Shown: positions 43,521 to 52,299, numbered from the stretch's first letter. The stretch is 64,000 nucleotides of DNA from Alistipes montrealensis (GCF_018362775.1 NZ_JAGYXY010000009.1:1-64000), one strand, 5' to 3'. Program-made: numbers and translations. Notes: generated from the sequence alone by a model not told the origin.

Positions 43521-43768
43521 ACCCGGAATGCCGGCTCTGCCCGGCTTCGGCGACCTTTGGTCGCCGGAATTACGTCGCACCCCTTGCCTCCGCTCGGGAT
43601 ACCTCGTAATTCTTTGGTATTGTTCCCGGAATTACGTCGCGATGCTCCGTTTTTCCTGTGGCGGCTCGGCAAAGCCGCGAAAAATCGAGAACGATAGAAA
43701 ATGCACCGCACCCCGGTCTGGAAATGTATTCCCTGCCGGGGTGCGATCCATTTTCAGTCCTTCGGACT
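43521..43768. repeat. Structured intergenic region with a 13-base direct repeat and several hairpins
   Basis: GGAATTACGTCGC occurs at 43566-43578 and again at 43628-43640. Hairpins include CGGCGACC-ttt-GGTCGCCG near 43545, a GCGGCT/AAGCCGC stem near 43660 and GCACCCCGG pairing with CCGGGGTGC (about 43709-43746), the last being a possible terminator for the TrmH-type gene. No gene is supported here. Confidence 0.55.
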
Positions 43769-44524
43769 TTACTTCCCGGCTTTTGCACTCGCCTGTCGGC
43801 GGAATTCAGCGCAGATGATACCCGTCGCCATGGCGACGTTCAGCGATTCCGAACCCCGGCGGTCGGCCGGCCAGGGCGGGATGAAGAGTTTCTGCGTGAC
43901 GGCCTGCGCTGCGGCGTCCGTGATGCCGCGGCCCTCGTTGCCCATCACGACGATGCCTGCCGGGGCGAGTTGCGCGTCGTAGATATTTTTGCCTTCGAGG
44001 AACGTCCCGTAAACCGGAAGCCCTTGTGCGGCGGCCTCCGTGAGCAGTTTCGCCAGGTCAGTGTAGTGTACGCGTACCCGCACGACAGCCCCCATCGTGG
44101 CCTGCACGACTTTGGGGTTGAAACAGTCGGCCGAGGTTTCGGAGCAGACGATGTCCGTAATTCCGAACCAGTCGGCCAGCCGGATGATCGTGCCCAGGTT
44201 GCCGGGGTTCTGTACGTCGTCGAGCGCCAGCGTCAACCGCCCTTTCAGTTGCGTCGGCCGCAGGTCGTAATGCGGCGTTTCGACCAATGCCAGCGAGTTG
44301 TTGGCGGTTTTCAGCAACGAGAGCCGTTCCATTTCGCGCGGGGCGACGATTTCCACTTCCGGGCCTTCGAAAACCCCTTCCAATGCAAATATTTTGCGTA
44401 CGCGCAGGTGCGATGTCCGCAGTTCGCCGATGAGTTTTTCCCCTTCGGCGACAAAAAGTCCGTGCTCCGTGCGGCCGCGTTTGTCGGCCAGTGCGCGGAC
44501 GAGTTGTATTTCGGCTTTTGTCAT
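43769..44524 (-). CDS. TrmH/SpoU family RNA 2'-O-methyltransferase
   Basis: 251 residues from the ATG at 44524. The N-terminal substrate-binding domain (MTKAEIQLVRALADKRGRTEHGLFVAEGEKLI, cited for position) is followed by the SPOUT knot: ALDDVQNPGNLGTIIRLADWFG (motif 1, N-P-x-N-x-G-x-x-x-R), GIVVMGNEGRGI (motif 2, G-N-E-x-x-G) and IPPWPADRRGSESLNVAMATGI (motif 3, S-L-N-V-A). It methylates ribose in tRNA or rRNA; which one is not evident. Its ATG overlaps the RNase Z stop by 4 bases (ATGA), so the two are coupled. Confidence 0.93.
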   Translation of the reverse strand: MTKAEIQLVRALADKRGRTEHGLFVAEGEKLIGELRTSHLRVRKIFALEGVFEGPEVEIVAPREMERLSLLKTANNSLALVETPHYDLRPTQLKGRLTLALDDVQNPGNLGTIIRLADWFGITDIVCSETSADCFNPKVVQATMGAVVRVRVHYTDLAKLLTEAAAQGLPVYGTFLEGKNIYDAQLAPAGIVVMGNEGRGITDAAAQAVTQKLFIPPWPADRRGSESLNVAMATGIICAEFRRQASAKAGK

Positions 44525-45444
44525 CGTTGTTTTTCGATGGTGTAGGTGGTTCCTTCGGTTGCCGGATAGCTCTCCGGGAAGAGCGCCCGCGCTTCTTCGA
44601 CCAGCGGCGCATCGTCCTTGTAACGCGACGAGTAGTGACCGATCACGAGCCGCTTGGCGCCCGCTTTCAGGGCCGCTTTTGCGGCGTCCGCGGTGGTCGA
44701 ATGTCCCCGGTCTTTGGCGCTCCGCTGTTCGGCGGCGGCGTAGGTCGCCTCGTGGTACATCAGGTCGACTCCCTTGCACAGTCCTGCGGCCTTGGCCGAG
44801 AAATTCGTGTCCGAGAGATAGGCGTATGAGCGCGGCGCATAAGGACGGTAGGTCAGTGCGGCGTTGGGAATCACTTCGCCTGTGGCCAGTTGCAGGTCCT
44901 CGCCCCGTTTGGCGGCGGTGATCTGCGCGACCGAAAGCCCGTATTTCGCGATCTTGAACTTTTCGATATTCAGCGGCGGCTCCTTTTCGCGGAAAAGGAA
45001 TCCGGCGCACGGTACGCGGTGGCGCAGCGGGATGCTCCATACTTCGAGCGTGCGGTTCTCCAGCAGCAGCGTGTGGCGGGTCGTGTCGACCTCGGTCCAC
45101 GACACGGTGTAGGGCAGTTCGCTGTCGAAGTATTTGAGGTGGCAGGCCAGAATCTCGCCGAAGGGGGCCGGAGCAAAGACCTTCAGCGGGGTTTTACGTC
45201 CGTAGAGTGCCAGCGTCGAGATGAGCGGGAACAACCCGAAAACGTGGTCGCCGTGGAGGTGCGAGATGAACACGGCGCGGATTTTCAGCGGGTTGACCCC
45301 GTAGCGGATCAACTGTTGCTGCACACCCTCGCCCGCATCCACGAGGTAGTATTGTTCATGGATGTTGACCGCCTGCGCCGACGGATGCCGGCTCGACGTG
45401 GGTTTCGCCGAGGACGAGCCTAATATGGTAACGCTGAAACTCAA
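44521..45444 (-). CDS. rnz: Ribonuclease Z (tRNA 3' endonuclease), TTG start
   Basis: 307 residues. Beta-lactamase-fold nuclease trimming tRNA 3' ends, needed here since the tRNA-Thr gene lacks CCA. N terminus SFSVTILGSSSAKPTSSRHPS, then SHLHGDH (61-67) zinc motif, ALYGRKTPLKVFAP, LMYHEATYA and LVIGHYSSRYKD complete the metal sites. The family begins with M-x-F-x-[LV]-x-I-L-G, which places the start at the TTG at 45444; no ATG is available. It is followed by the TrmH-type gene with overlapping stop/start. Confidence 0.95.
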   Translation of the reverse strand: MSFSVTILGSSSAKPTSSRHPSAQAVNIHEQYYLVDAGEGVQQQLIRYGVNPLKIRAVFISHLHGDHVFGLFPLISTLALYGRKTPLKVFAPAPFGEILACHLKYFDSELPYTVSWTEVDTTRHTLLLENRTLEVWSIPLRHRVPCAGFLFREKEPPLNIEKFKIAKYGLSVAQITAAKRGEDLQLATGEVIPNAALTYRPYAPRSYAYLSDTNFSAKAAGLCKGVDLMYHEATYAAAEQRSAKDRGHSTTADAAKAALKAGAKRLVIGHYSSRYKDDAPLVEEARALFPESYPATEGTTYTIEKQR

Positions 45445-45449
45445 CCTGT

Positions 45450-45860
45450 CTATTTTTTATACTTTATGAATGTCGCCAAAAGTCGGTTGGTCGTGAAGAC
45501 GCTCTGGGATGTGGTGGCCGTTCGGGTCTTGCTGCCGTCGTCGTTTTTCTCGATCTTTTCGGTCGTCGTGTAGGTCGGGGCGGAGGTTTCGCTCACGATG
45601 CCTTCGAAGACGATGGCGTCGGCCCCTTTCTCCCGGCCAGTCCGTTCGATGAGGGCCTGCGCCTCCTCCAGCGTCTTGCCGAAGGGTGTCGCCTCGATGC
45701 TGCCCATCGTTTCGTAGTCCGAGGGAACGTCCTTCCAGTCGAAATAAAGTTCCGGCGCGGTTCCGGTTGTCGGATAGGCTTTGCCAATATAAGTGGTGCG
45801 GATTTCGGCGCACGATGCGATGCAGCACGTTGCTGCCAACAGCAGGAGGTATCTCTTCAT
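45450..45860 (-). CDS. Small lipoprotein of unknown function
   Basis: 136 residues. The signal peptide ends in the lipobox CIASC (Cys17). The mature part is one alpha/beta domain: YETMGSIEATPFGKTLEEAQALIERTGREKGADAIVFEG is a strand-helix-strand unit like YbjQ/DUF4156-type lipoproteins that group 'multiple ligands from similar folds', but the match is weak. A Thr/Ser-rich segment follows (TSAPTYTTTEKIEKNDDGSK). It lies between trxB and rnz on the same strand with short gaps (10 and 5 bases), so it belongs to the same transcript. Confidence 0.7.
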   Translation of the reverse strand: MKRYLLLLAATCCIASCAEIRTTYIGKAYPTTGTAPELYFDWKDVPSDYETMGSIEATPFGKTLEEAQALIERTGREKGADAIVFEGIVSETSAPTYTTTEKIEKNDDGSKTRTATTSQSVFTTNRLLATFIKYKK

Positions 45861-45870
45861 TGTATGTTTT

Positions 45871-46800
45871 TTATTGTTGCATCAGCAGGAAGCGTTCGCA
45901 GTCCAACGCTGCGACGCATCCCGAGCCGGCGGCCGTAACGGCCTGGCGGTAATGGGGGTCCTTCACGTCGCCCGCGGCAAAGACGCCTTCGACGCTTGTG
46001 CGCGAACTGATGCCTTCGACCTTGATGTAGCCGTCGGCGTCGAGTTTCAACTGGTCGCAGAAAAGTTCCGTGTTGGGGTGGTGTCCGATCGCCAGGAAGA
46101 ATCCCGCAATGTCGATCGTCTTCTCCGTGCCGTCGTTTTTGCGCAGCAGCGCACCCGTCACCCCCGACTCGTCGCCCAGCACCTCGGCGGTGTTGTGCTC
46201 GAAGAGGATTTCGATGTTCGGCGTGTTGAACACCCGTTGCTGCATCGCCTTCGAGGCGCGCAGGTGGGGCTTGCGCACGATCATGTAGACCTTGCGGCAG
46301 AGCGATGCGAGGTAGGTGGCTTCCTCGCAGGCGGTGTCGCCGCCGCCTACCACGGCTACGTCTTTCTTGCGGTAGAAGAAACCGTCGCACGTGGCGCAGG
46401 CGCTCACGCCCATCCCGCGGAACTTGGTTTCGGAGGGGAGACCGAGATACTTGGCCGAGGCTCCCGTGGCGATGATCAGCGTTTCGGCCTTAATCTCCTT
46501 TTCGCCGTCGACTACGACGTGAAAGGGCCGCGACGAGAGGTCTACGCGCGTGACGTTGCCTGTGCGGATGTCGGCGCCGAACCGCTCGGCCTGCTTGCGC
46601 ATCAGTCCCATCAGGTCGGGACCGCTCACGCTGTCGGGATGTCCCGGGAAATTCTCCACGTCGGTGGTCGTCGTAAGCTGTCCGCCCGGCTCGATGCCTT
46701 CGTAAAGCACCGGGGCGAGGTTGGCGCGCGAGGTATAGATTGCGGCGGTGTACCCTGCGGGGCCGCTGCCGATGATCAGGACTTTTACTTGTTCTTCCAT
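45871..46800 (-). CDS. trxB: Thioredoxin reductase
   Basis: 309 residues, FAD/NADPH-dependent. FAD site GSGPAGYTAAIY (11-22), redox-active Cys135-Ala-Thr-Cys138 in ACATCDGFFY, NADPH site VVGGGDTACEEATYLASL, second FAD site VFAAGDVKDPHYRQ. It keeps thioredoxin reduced in the cytoplasm. It is the first gene of a trxB-lipoprotein-rnz-TrmH unit. An upstream WG-repeat gene ends 23 bases before it on the same strand, so read-through is possible. Confidence 0.97.
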   Translation of the reverse strand: MEEQVKVLIIGSGPAGYTAAIYTSRANLAPVLYEGIEPGGQLTTTTDVENFPGHPDSVSGPDLMGLMRKQAERFGADIRTGNVTRVDLSSRPFHVVVDGEKEIKAETLIIATGASAKYLGLPSETKFRGMGVSACATCDGFFYRKKDVAVVGGGDTACEEATYLASLCRKVYMIVRKPHLRASKAMQQRVFNTPNIEILFEHNTAEVLGDESGVTGALLRKNDGTEKTIDIAGFFLAIGHHPNTELFCDQLKLDADGYIKVEGISSRTSVEGVFAAGDVKDPHYRQAVTAAGSGCVAALDCERFLLMQQ

Positions 46801-46823
46801 ATTGTCAGTTGTTTTAGCATGTT

Positions 46824-47789
46824 CTATTCATTATTCGTTCCAAATTCCGTCAGGCGGCGTCCCAGGTAATCGAATTCCGCCCAACGGCCGCCTTTGCGCA
46901 CGCGGACGACGCTTTCCGAAGGCGCATAGTCGACGATCTCGTATTCGGGAGGAATGACATAGCGCCCTTTCCGGTCGATCAGTCCCATCCCCGACGGTGT
47001 TTCGACCTCGGCGCGTCCTTCGCGGAAATCGCCTGCCCAGAGATATTGCGCCGGGATCACGGGGTTGTTGTTCGTGTCTACGAACCCGAATCCGCTTTCG
47101 TCCTCGACGCATACCAGCCCTTCGAAGACATGGCTTGTCCAGCGGTGGCCCGTCAGGCGGCGCTGCGGAGTATATGCGGCCTCCACATCGCTGACCTGCA
47201 TCGGACCGGCGTTTTGCCGGACCTGCTCCCGCAGAGCCTCGAAAGCCGCATCGTCCCCCGGGGAGCCGAAATGGCCGTCGTGGTAACGCAGCGGGACAAA
47301 CCGTCCGTTTACCCAGCGCAGGTTGTCGGCCCGGAGGTTGTTGTGCGAAAAGTCCAGTTCCCGCAGGGCCGCCTGCAGGGCGTCGAGCGCCGCGAGCAAC
47401 CGGTCGGCGGGCTGCGTATGCAGCGCTTCGGCAACCGATTTGCCTGCGGGCAGGTGTTGGAGTACCAGGTCGAAACGCCGTTCACTGCCGGCCGGGTCGG
47501 TCCACTGCAATTCGCCCCGCAGGATACGGTATTCCGTGAGCCATTCGGTGTTGAGGCGTCCGAGTTGCGATGCCGTGCGCTCGATCGAGGTCAGCGCGAT
47601 GGGCGAAAGCGGCATCGAGAGCAGCCATTGCCGGCCGCCCCAGGTGATCTCGGCTTCGGCGAAACGTGTCGTGCGCATCAGCCGCGGCAGGCCGTCCGTG
47701 CCGGTTGCGGCCCGGGCGTCGGTGAGCGTCTCGAACGAAAGGTTGGGCGTCAGCAGTGCCCGGGTGAAGATTTGCAGCGTCGGTGTCAT
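46824..47789 (-). CDS. Degenerate protein kinase-like domain fused to WG repeats
   Basis: 321 residues from the ATG at 47789. Residues 1-215 look like a kinase fold: LQWTDPAGSERRFDLVLQHLP (hinge), ALDALQAALRELDFSHNNLRADNLRW in place of the HxDLxxxN catalytic loop (the Asp is Asn in HNNL), and RYHDGHFGSP in place of D-F/Y-D-G. So it is probably inactive or unusual. Residues about 225-321 are WG-type repeats (GFGFVDTNNNPVIPAQY, GMGLIDRKGRYVIPPEY, RWAEFDYLGRRL). The vWA gene ends 2 bases upstream, and DUF4954 precedes that. Kinase-vWA pairs occur in TerY-P-like signalling modules; a phosphatase is missing here. Confidence 0.72.
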   Translation of the reverse strand: MTPTLQIFTRALLTPNLSFETLTDARAATGTDGLPRLMRTTRFAEAEITWGGRQWLLSMPLSPIALTSIERTASQLGRLNTEWLTEYRILRGELQWTDPAGSERRFDLVLQHLPAGKSVAEALHTQPADRLLAALDALQAALRELDFSHNNLRADNLRWVNGRFVPLRYHDGHFGSPGDDAAFEALREQVRQNAGPMQVSDVEAAYTPQRRLTGHRWTSHVFEGLVCVEDESGFGFVDTNNNPVIPAQYLWAGDFREGRAEVETPSGMGLIDRKGRYVIPPEYEIVDYAPSESVVRVRKGGRWAEFDYLGRRLTEFGTNNE

Positions 47790-47791
47790 GG

Positions 47792-48649
47792 CTATTCGGT
47801 TTTTACGCTGATGGACCCGATGTTGAGCATGGTGATCAGTTCCTCGGCCGAGGCGTTGAAACTCATGCCGCGAAACGGCGGCAGGGCGCCGGGGCCTTTG
47901 GCCTCGCGGATCGCTTCGTTGAAGACCTCGGGCATGGGGCTCGAGCAGTCGTAGAGTACCGCCGCGTAGCGGTTGGGGTAGGAGGCCTCCTCCGCCGAAG
48001 GGAAGAAGACCATGTGCGGGGTGTCGCCCGCGGCGATGTGTATGTTTACCAGCAGCACGTTGCCGTCGGTCGTGCCGAGCGATTTGATCTGTTTGGCCAC
48101 GGCGCGCAGTTCCGCGTCGTCGCAGTCGGTGGCTTCGCCGTCGGTGATGTTGAAGACCATCGGCGGAAAACTGTCGGCATGGGCCGGGTCGGCGCACCAC
48201 TCCGCGGCGATGTCGCGCACGCGTCGCAGAGCCTCGCACATCGGGGTCTGCCCCGCGGCTTCGGGCTCCACCCATACCGGGGAGGGAATCTCGCGCAGGG
48301 CCACGCTCCCGTCCGGCAGGCGGTATTCGATCACCTCTTTCTTTATGGGCGGTTCTCCGGCCGCCAGTTCCGCCACGGAAATCAGCTCTTTGCCGCCCGG
48401 CAGCAGGGAGTAAACCTCGTCGTCGCCCGAGTAGCCGATGACGGCGATGTCGTAGTAATCCCGGACTCCGTCGCTGCGGCGGGCTCGTTCGATCAGCTCG
48501 AACAGCATGCCGTTAGTGACGGAAGCCACGGCCTGGGCTTTGGTCATCTGCCGTCCCCGGAAGAGGATTTGTTCGGCCATCGAGCCCGAGCCGTCGATGG
48601 CGAGGATAAAGGCTGTGCGGTGGGTGCGTGTGATGCTTTGTGTATACAT
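47792..48649 (-). CDS. vWA-domain protein with intact MIDAS
   Basis: 285 residues, cytoplasmic by appearance. The von Willebrand A domain starts at once: TAFILAIDGSGSMAEQILF gives the MIDAS D-x-S-x-S (Asp19, Ser21, Ser23). YDIAVIGYSGDDEVYSLL and PMVFNITDGEATDCDD give the later MIDAS Thr/Asp. Extra C-terminal helices follow. It resembles the TerY/CoxE-type stand-alone vWA proteins that pair with kinases, phosphatases or AAA+ proteins. Partners by context are the kinase-like WG protein (2 bases downstream) and DUF4954 (18 bases upstream). Confidence 0.85.
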   Translation of the reverse strand: MYTQSITRTHRTAFILAIDGSGSMAEQILFRGRQMTKAQAVASVTNGMLFELIERARRSDGVRDYYDIAVIGYSGDDEVYSLLPGGKELISVAELAAGEPPIKKEVIEYRLPDGSVALREIPSPVWVEPEAAGQTPMCEALRRVRDIAAEWCADPAHADSFPPMVFNITDGEATDCDDAELRAVAKQIKSLGTTDGNVLLVNIHIAAGDTPHMVFFPSAEEASYPNRYAAVLYDCSSPMPEVFNEAIREAKGPGALPPFRGMSFNASAEELITMLNIGSISVKTE

Positions 48650-48667
48650 GTTGCGTCGTATGTTCGT

Positions 48668-50398
48668 CTATTTCAGGCCGCGGACCGAATAGTAGTCTTC
48701 GCGGCGCTCCTCCTCGCTCGTACAGTCGAGGCCGTAGCTGACGGCCATGTCGAGCGAACAGTCGCGGTCGCGGTCGGCGTCGGTCGTGCGGCGCATCGAG
48801 GCGTGGGCATTGCGGCCTGCCGAGACGGCCTGTTCGATCTCGTCGACGGTCGGCGTATGGCCCAGTATCGAAGCATAAACCTGCTTGGCCCAACTGTGGG
48901 CGTAGTCGTCGTAGTGTACGGCGAAGACCCGGAACCGATTGTCCACGGCGTCGGTCGTCGTCAACTCGCCGCGGTCCACGGCAGCGAGGATCGCTTCGAC
49001 CTCGCTGCGTGCGATGTACTGCCCGGCCAGGTCGAGCCATTGCCCGTCGCCGTCATAGCGCGGATTCGATGTCCCTTTGGCCAGCATCGCGCCCAACGCC
49101 GCCACGATGGCCTTGTTGTAGAGCTTGAGTCCCCGTTGCAGGGCTGCCGAGCGAATCAGGGTTTTGTTGTAGGTGAACACCGGGGCGTCGGGGTCCTGCT
49201 CCTGGAGCGAGTGGAGGATGTCCACGGCCTGGAGCATGGCGCCCGTGATATAGGGGTTGTACTCTTCGAAACTGATCACGTCGCGCTTTACCGAGCGGCG
49301 GTCGCGGGCGGGCCACTTCTCGATGTCGCGCACGGCTCCGAAACTGGTGAAGTTGGCGCCCGGCATCAGGTGTGTGCGGCCCTCCTTCTCGATCAGGTAG
49401 GAGTAGGGAAAAGCCGAGGTGTCGTGGTGGTAGGAGTGGTGTCCCATGACCATCGTAAAGGCCCCTTCGAGCGCCGGCGACATGATGTAGGCGCTGCTGG
49501 CGAACTTGCAGCCGCGCAGGTGCACCGACTGGTGTACGGCGCCGCTCTTGAAGAGGTGGTTGCTTTGGTTCGAGCCGCTGCCGGCGTTGAAAAACGAGAA
49601 CATGCCGGCGATCAGCAGCGACGATTTGTGGTGCGAAACGGTGTAAGGCCCGGCAAAGATCGCTGCAGCCTCGCCGTTTTCGCAGTGCGAGTTGGCGAAG
49701 AAGAGCGACTCGGCGGCCGTGAAGCCTTTGTCCAGGCGGCAGCTTTCGCCGATGAAACAGCGCTCGACGATCGACCCGTTGCTGATGACCGAACCTTCGG
49801 CGGCGATGAAGTCGTAGGCTTTGACATCCACACCGATGTGCGCGCCGTCGCAGAGGGTGGCGTTTTCGAGGATCGAAGCGCCGTCGATCTCCACGTCGTC
49901 ACCGATGCGGACCTCGCGGATGAAGCGGGCCCCGACGATGCGGCAGCGGCTGCCCACTTCGCCCATCTCCGACGAACGCCCTTCGGTATATGCGCCGACC
50001 ATTTTTTCAAATGCGGCGATGGTTTGCGGCCGGTGGCGGTAAACGGCCATGATGTAGGCTGTCTGCGCCGACATCCGGTCGAAAATCTTTACCGTGCGGC
50101 CTCCGCATTCGTTCATTGTAGCTACGCCGACGCCGTTGCCGAACGAGGAGCGGCGGCGGCATTCGAGGGCGGTGACGCCTTCGACGAGCGAACCGGGCCC
50201 GATGCGGTAATTCGCGACGCGCGAGCGGATGATGCGGGCCCCGGCTGCGAGTTCGATATTTCCTTCCAGATGGCTCTGGAGCAACTGGAAGGGTTGGAAG
50301 TCCTCTGCGACCAGTACCTTCGACCAATCTTCGGCCGAATTGCCGAGTGCTTCGAGGGAGGCGGTTTCCGAGGAGGTTAATTTTCTGAGTGGAGTCAT
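48668..50398 (-). CDS. DUF4954 family protein (left-handed beta-helix)
   Basis: 576 residues. The N-terminal half is rich in hexapeptide-like turns: GNIELAAGARIIRSRVANYRIGPG, RCRIVGARFIREVRIGDDV, IDGASILENATLCDGAHIGVDV, EGSVISNGSIVERCFIGESC. This is a left-handed beta-helix like acyltransferases or sugar-nucleotidyltransferases. Residues 330 on (GHHSYHHDTSAFPYSYL, MPGANFTSFGAVRDIEKWP) form the conserved DUF4954 core, with a helical tail. The function is unknown in the family. It is the first gene of a unit with the vWA and kinase/WG genes; a TATATTTG box lies 22 bases before its ATG. Confidence 0.82.
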   Translation of the reverse strand: MTPLRKLTSSETASLEALGNSAEDWSKVLVAEDFQPFQLLQSHLEGNIELAAGARIIRSRVANYRIGPGSLVEGVTALECRRRSSFGNGVGVATMNECGGRTVKIFDRMSAQTAYIMAVYRHRPQTIAAFEKMVGAYTEGRSSEMGEVGSRCRIVGARFIREVRIGDDVEIDGASILENATLCDGAHIGVDVKAYDFIAAEGSVISNGSIVERCFIGESCRLDKGFTAAESLFFANSHCENGEAAAIFAGPYTVSHHKSSLLIAGMFSFFNAGSGSNQSNHLFKSGAVHQSVHLRGCKFASSAYIMSPALEGAFTMVMGHHSYHHDTSAFPYSYLIEKEGRTHLMPGANFTSFGAVRDIEKWPARDRRSVKRDVISFEEYNPYITGAMLQAVDILHSLQEQDPDAPVFTYNKTLIRSAALQRGLKLYNKAIVAALGAMLAKGTSNPRYDGDGQWLDLAGQYIARSEVEAILAAVDRGELTTTDAVDNRFRVFAVHYDDYAHSWAKQVYASILGHTPTVDEIEQAVSAGRNAHASMRRTTDADRDRDCSLDMAVSYGLDCTSEEERREDYYSVRGLK

Positions 50399-50420
50399 TT
50401 GCTGTGGAGTTATTCAGATG

Positions 50421-50428
50421 CAAATATA
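50421..50428 (-). promoter_or_regulatory. -7 box (TATATTTG) for the DUF4954-vWA-kinase/WG unit
   Basis: Exact TAnnTTTG on the minus strand, 22 bases before the DUF4954 ATG. Confidence 0.6.
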
Positions 50429-50610
50429 ACAAATTGCATTTAAATAACGCGAACACGGTCCGATAACTCGACTTTCTTCCGACTGTGGCTCTGCGGTCGT
50501 AAGGGCTGTGCAACGGGTTCCGCTGCGCAGACGGAACCGTTTTCCGGCAATGGAGCCGTACTGTGTTTTGCTTGAAAGCCATTTTCGTCCCGTGTTTTTT
50601 GTTTCGGCCG

Positions 50611-50641
50611 TTGCAGGAAAGCCCGGAAATTTCTACCTTTG
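50611..50641 (+). promoter_or_regulatory. Promoter TTG-N20-TACCTTTG for the GH125 gene
   Basis: TTG at 50611-50613, a 20-base spacer and TACCTTTG at 50634-50641. Transcription would start near 50648. Confidence 0.7.
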
Positions 50642-50783
50642 TCTCCGAACGAAATCCGGCGACCTGCACTTCCGTCACTCCGTCACCCTCTTATGCAGGG
50701 TCTTCGCATCCGTTCTCCGAATACCGTCGACTCGTTGGCCTGCGAGTCGCGGAGTTTTAACATTGAATAATCCCCAATAAAAC

Positions 50784-52283
50784 ATGCTAAACAGAATGAA
50801 AACTGACAAAATTCTGAAATTATGCCTTGCGGCTTCGATGCTGTGCTTCGGCGTTTCCTTGCGGGCGTCCGCTGCCCAGCTTATCGTCTCGGATGCGACA
50901 CGCGTTTCTGCCGTAGTTCCCGACTACACTCAAACTAAGCGTCCGTCGGCATCGGAGCGGTTGTTCCAATCGTCGGCCGTCGAATCTGAGATCGCGCGGA
51001 TCAAAGGCGTCCTTACGAACCGGAAACTGGCTTGGATGTTCGAGAACTGCTTTCCCAATACGCTGGATACGACCGTTCGCTACCGTACGGACGATAACGG
51101 CAAGGACGATACGGTGGTCTATACGGGCGACATCCATGCGATGTGGCTCCGGGACTCCGGGGCTCAGGTGTGGCCCTACCTGCAACTGGCCCATAAGGAC
51201 GAACACCTTCGTCGGATGCTCGCCGGTGTGATCCGTCGGCAGATGAAGTGCATCGAACTGGACCCTTACGCGAACGCGTTCCTGGACCCCTACGATCCGA
51301 ACCCGGACCACCAGTGGATGAAGGACAAGACGCAGATGCGCCCTGAACTCCACGAACGCAAATGGGAGATCGACTCGCTGTGCTACCCGCTTCGCCTAGC
51401 CTACGAGTACTGGAAGATCACGGGCGACGCTTCGGTCTTCGACGAACACTGGCTTGCCGCGGTAAAGAATATCCTCCGTACGTTCCGCGAACAACAGCGC
51501 AAGGATGGTGTGGGTCCCTATACGTTCCAGCGTCGCACGGAACGCCAGTTGGATACGGTCTGCAACGACGGCAAGGGCAACCCTGTCAACCCGGTGGGCC
51601 TTATCGCCTCGGTGTTCCGTCCCTCGGACGACGCCACGACGTTCCTGTTCCTGGTTCCCTCGAACTTCTTCGCCGTTACGTCGCTTCGCAAAGCTTCTGA
51701 AATCCTGACGAAGGTGAACAAGGAGAAGCAGCTGGCTTCGGAGTGCCGTGCTTTGGCCGACGAGGTGGAGACGGCTCTCCGGAAATACGCGACCTGCGAT
51801 CACCCGGAATTCGGGAAGATCTACGCCTTCGAGGTCGACGGCTACGGGAACCGCTTTTTGATGGACGACGCAAACGTTCCGAGCCTTCTTGCTATGCCCT
51901 ACCTGGGTGATATGGATGTGAAGGACCCTGTTTACCGGAATACGCGCCGTTTCGTCTGGAGCGAATCGAACCCTTACTTTTTCAAAGGCTCGGCGGGCGA
52001 AGGTATCGGAGGTCCCCATATCGGTTACGACATGATCTGGCCGATGAGCATCATGATGAAGGCCTTCACGTCTACGGACGACGCCGAGATCAAACGCTGC
52101 ATTGAGATGCTGCTGACGACCGATGCGGGTACGGGTTTCATGCACGAATCTTTCCACAAGGACGATCCTGCGAAGTTTACGCGTTCGTGGTTCGCGTGGC
52201 AGAACACGCTGTTCGGGGAGCTGATCCTGAAGCTGGTGAATGAGGGCAAGACGGACCTGCTGAACAGCATCACGGTTCAGTAA
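50784..52283 (+). CDS. GH125 family exo-alpha-1,6-mannosidase
   Basis: 499 residues (start 50784; the Met at 50796 is the alternative). The N-terminal signal peptide (about 14-31) directs export. The catalytic (alpha/alpha)6 barrel has the GH125 blocks DTTVRYRTDDNGKDDTVVYTGDIHAMWLRDSG (cited in part: TGDIHAMWLRDS carries the general acid Asp), WEIDSLCYPLRLAYEYW, GNPVNPVGLIASVFRPSDD, DDANVPSLLAMPYLG and GGPHIGYDMIWPM. Family members remove alpha-1,6-mannose from N-glycans or fungal mannan. It lies next to the PUL whose GH76 acts on the same linkage. A perfect terminator follows. Confidence 0.93.
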   Translation: MLNRMKTDKILKLCLAASMLCFGVSLRASAAQLIVSDATRVSAVVPDYTQTKRPSASERLFQSSAVESEIARIKGVLTNRKLAWMFENCFPNTLDTTVRYRTDDNGKDDTVVYTGDIHAMWLRDSGAQVWPYLQLAHKDEHLRRMLAGVIRRQMKCIELDPYANAFLDPYDPNPDHQWMKDKTQMRPELHERKWEIDSLCYPLRLAYEYWKITGDASVFDEHWLAAVKNILRTFREQQRKDGVGPYTFQRRTERQLDTVCNDGKGNPVNPVGLIASVFRPSDDATTFLFLVPSNFFAVTSLRKASEILTKVNKEKQLASECRALADEVETALRKYATCDHPEFGKIYAFEVDGYGNRFLMDDANVPSLLAMPYLGDMDVKDPVYRNTRRFVWSESNPYFFKGSAGEGIGGPHIGYDMIWPMSIMMKAFTSTDDAEIKRCIEMLLTTDAGTGFMHESFHKDDPAKFTRSWFAWQNTLFGELILKLVNEGKTDLLNSITVQ

Positions 52284-52299
52284 AGGCCGAAACTCGGAA

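Larger units (their letters stand above)
50399..50783. other. 385-base divergent region between the DUF4954 unit and the GH125 gene
   Basis: It contains the minus-strand box at 50421-50428 and a plus-strand promoter at 50611-50641. Short frames inside it look non-coding. The leader from the plus promoter to the GH125 ATG is about 135 nt; I see no riboswitch pattern in it. The TTAACC repeats seen upstream of the SusC operon are not repeated here, apart from one TTTTAAC near 50756. Confidence 0.65.
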
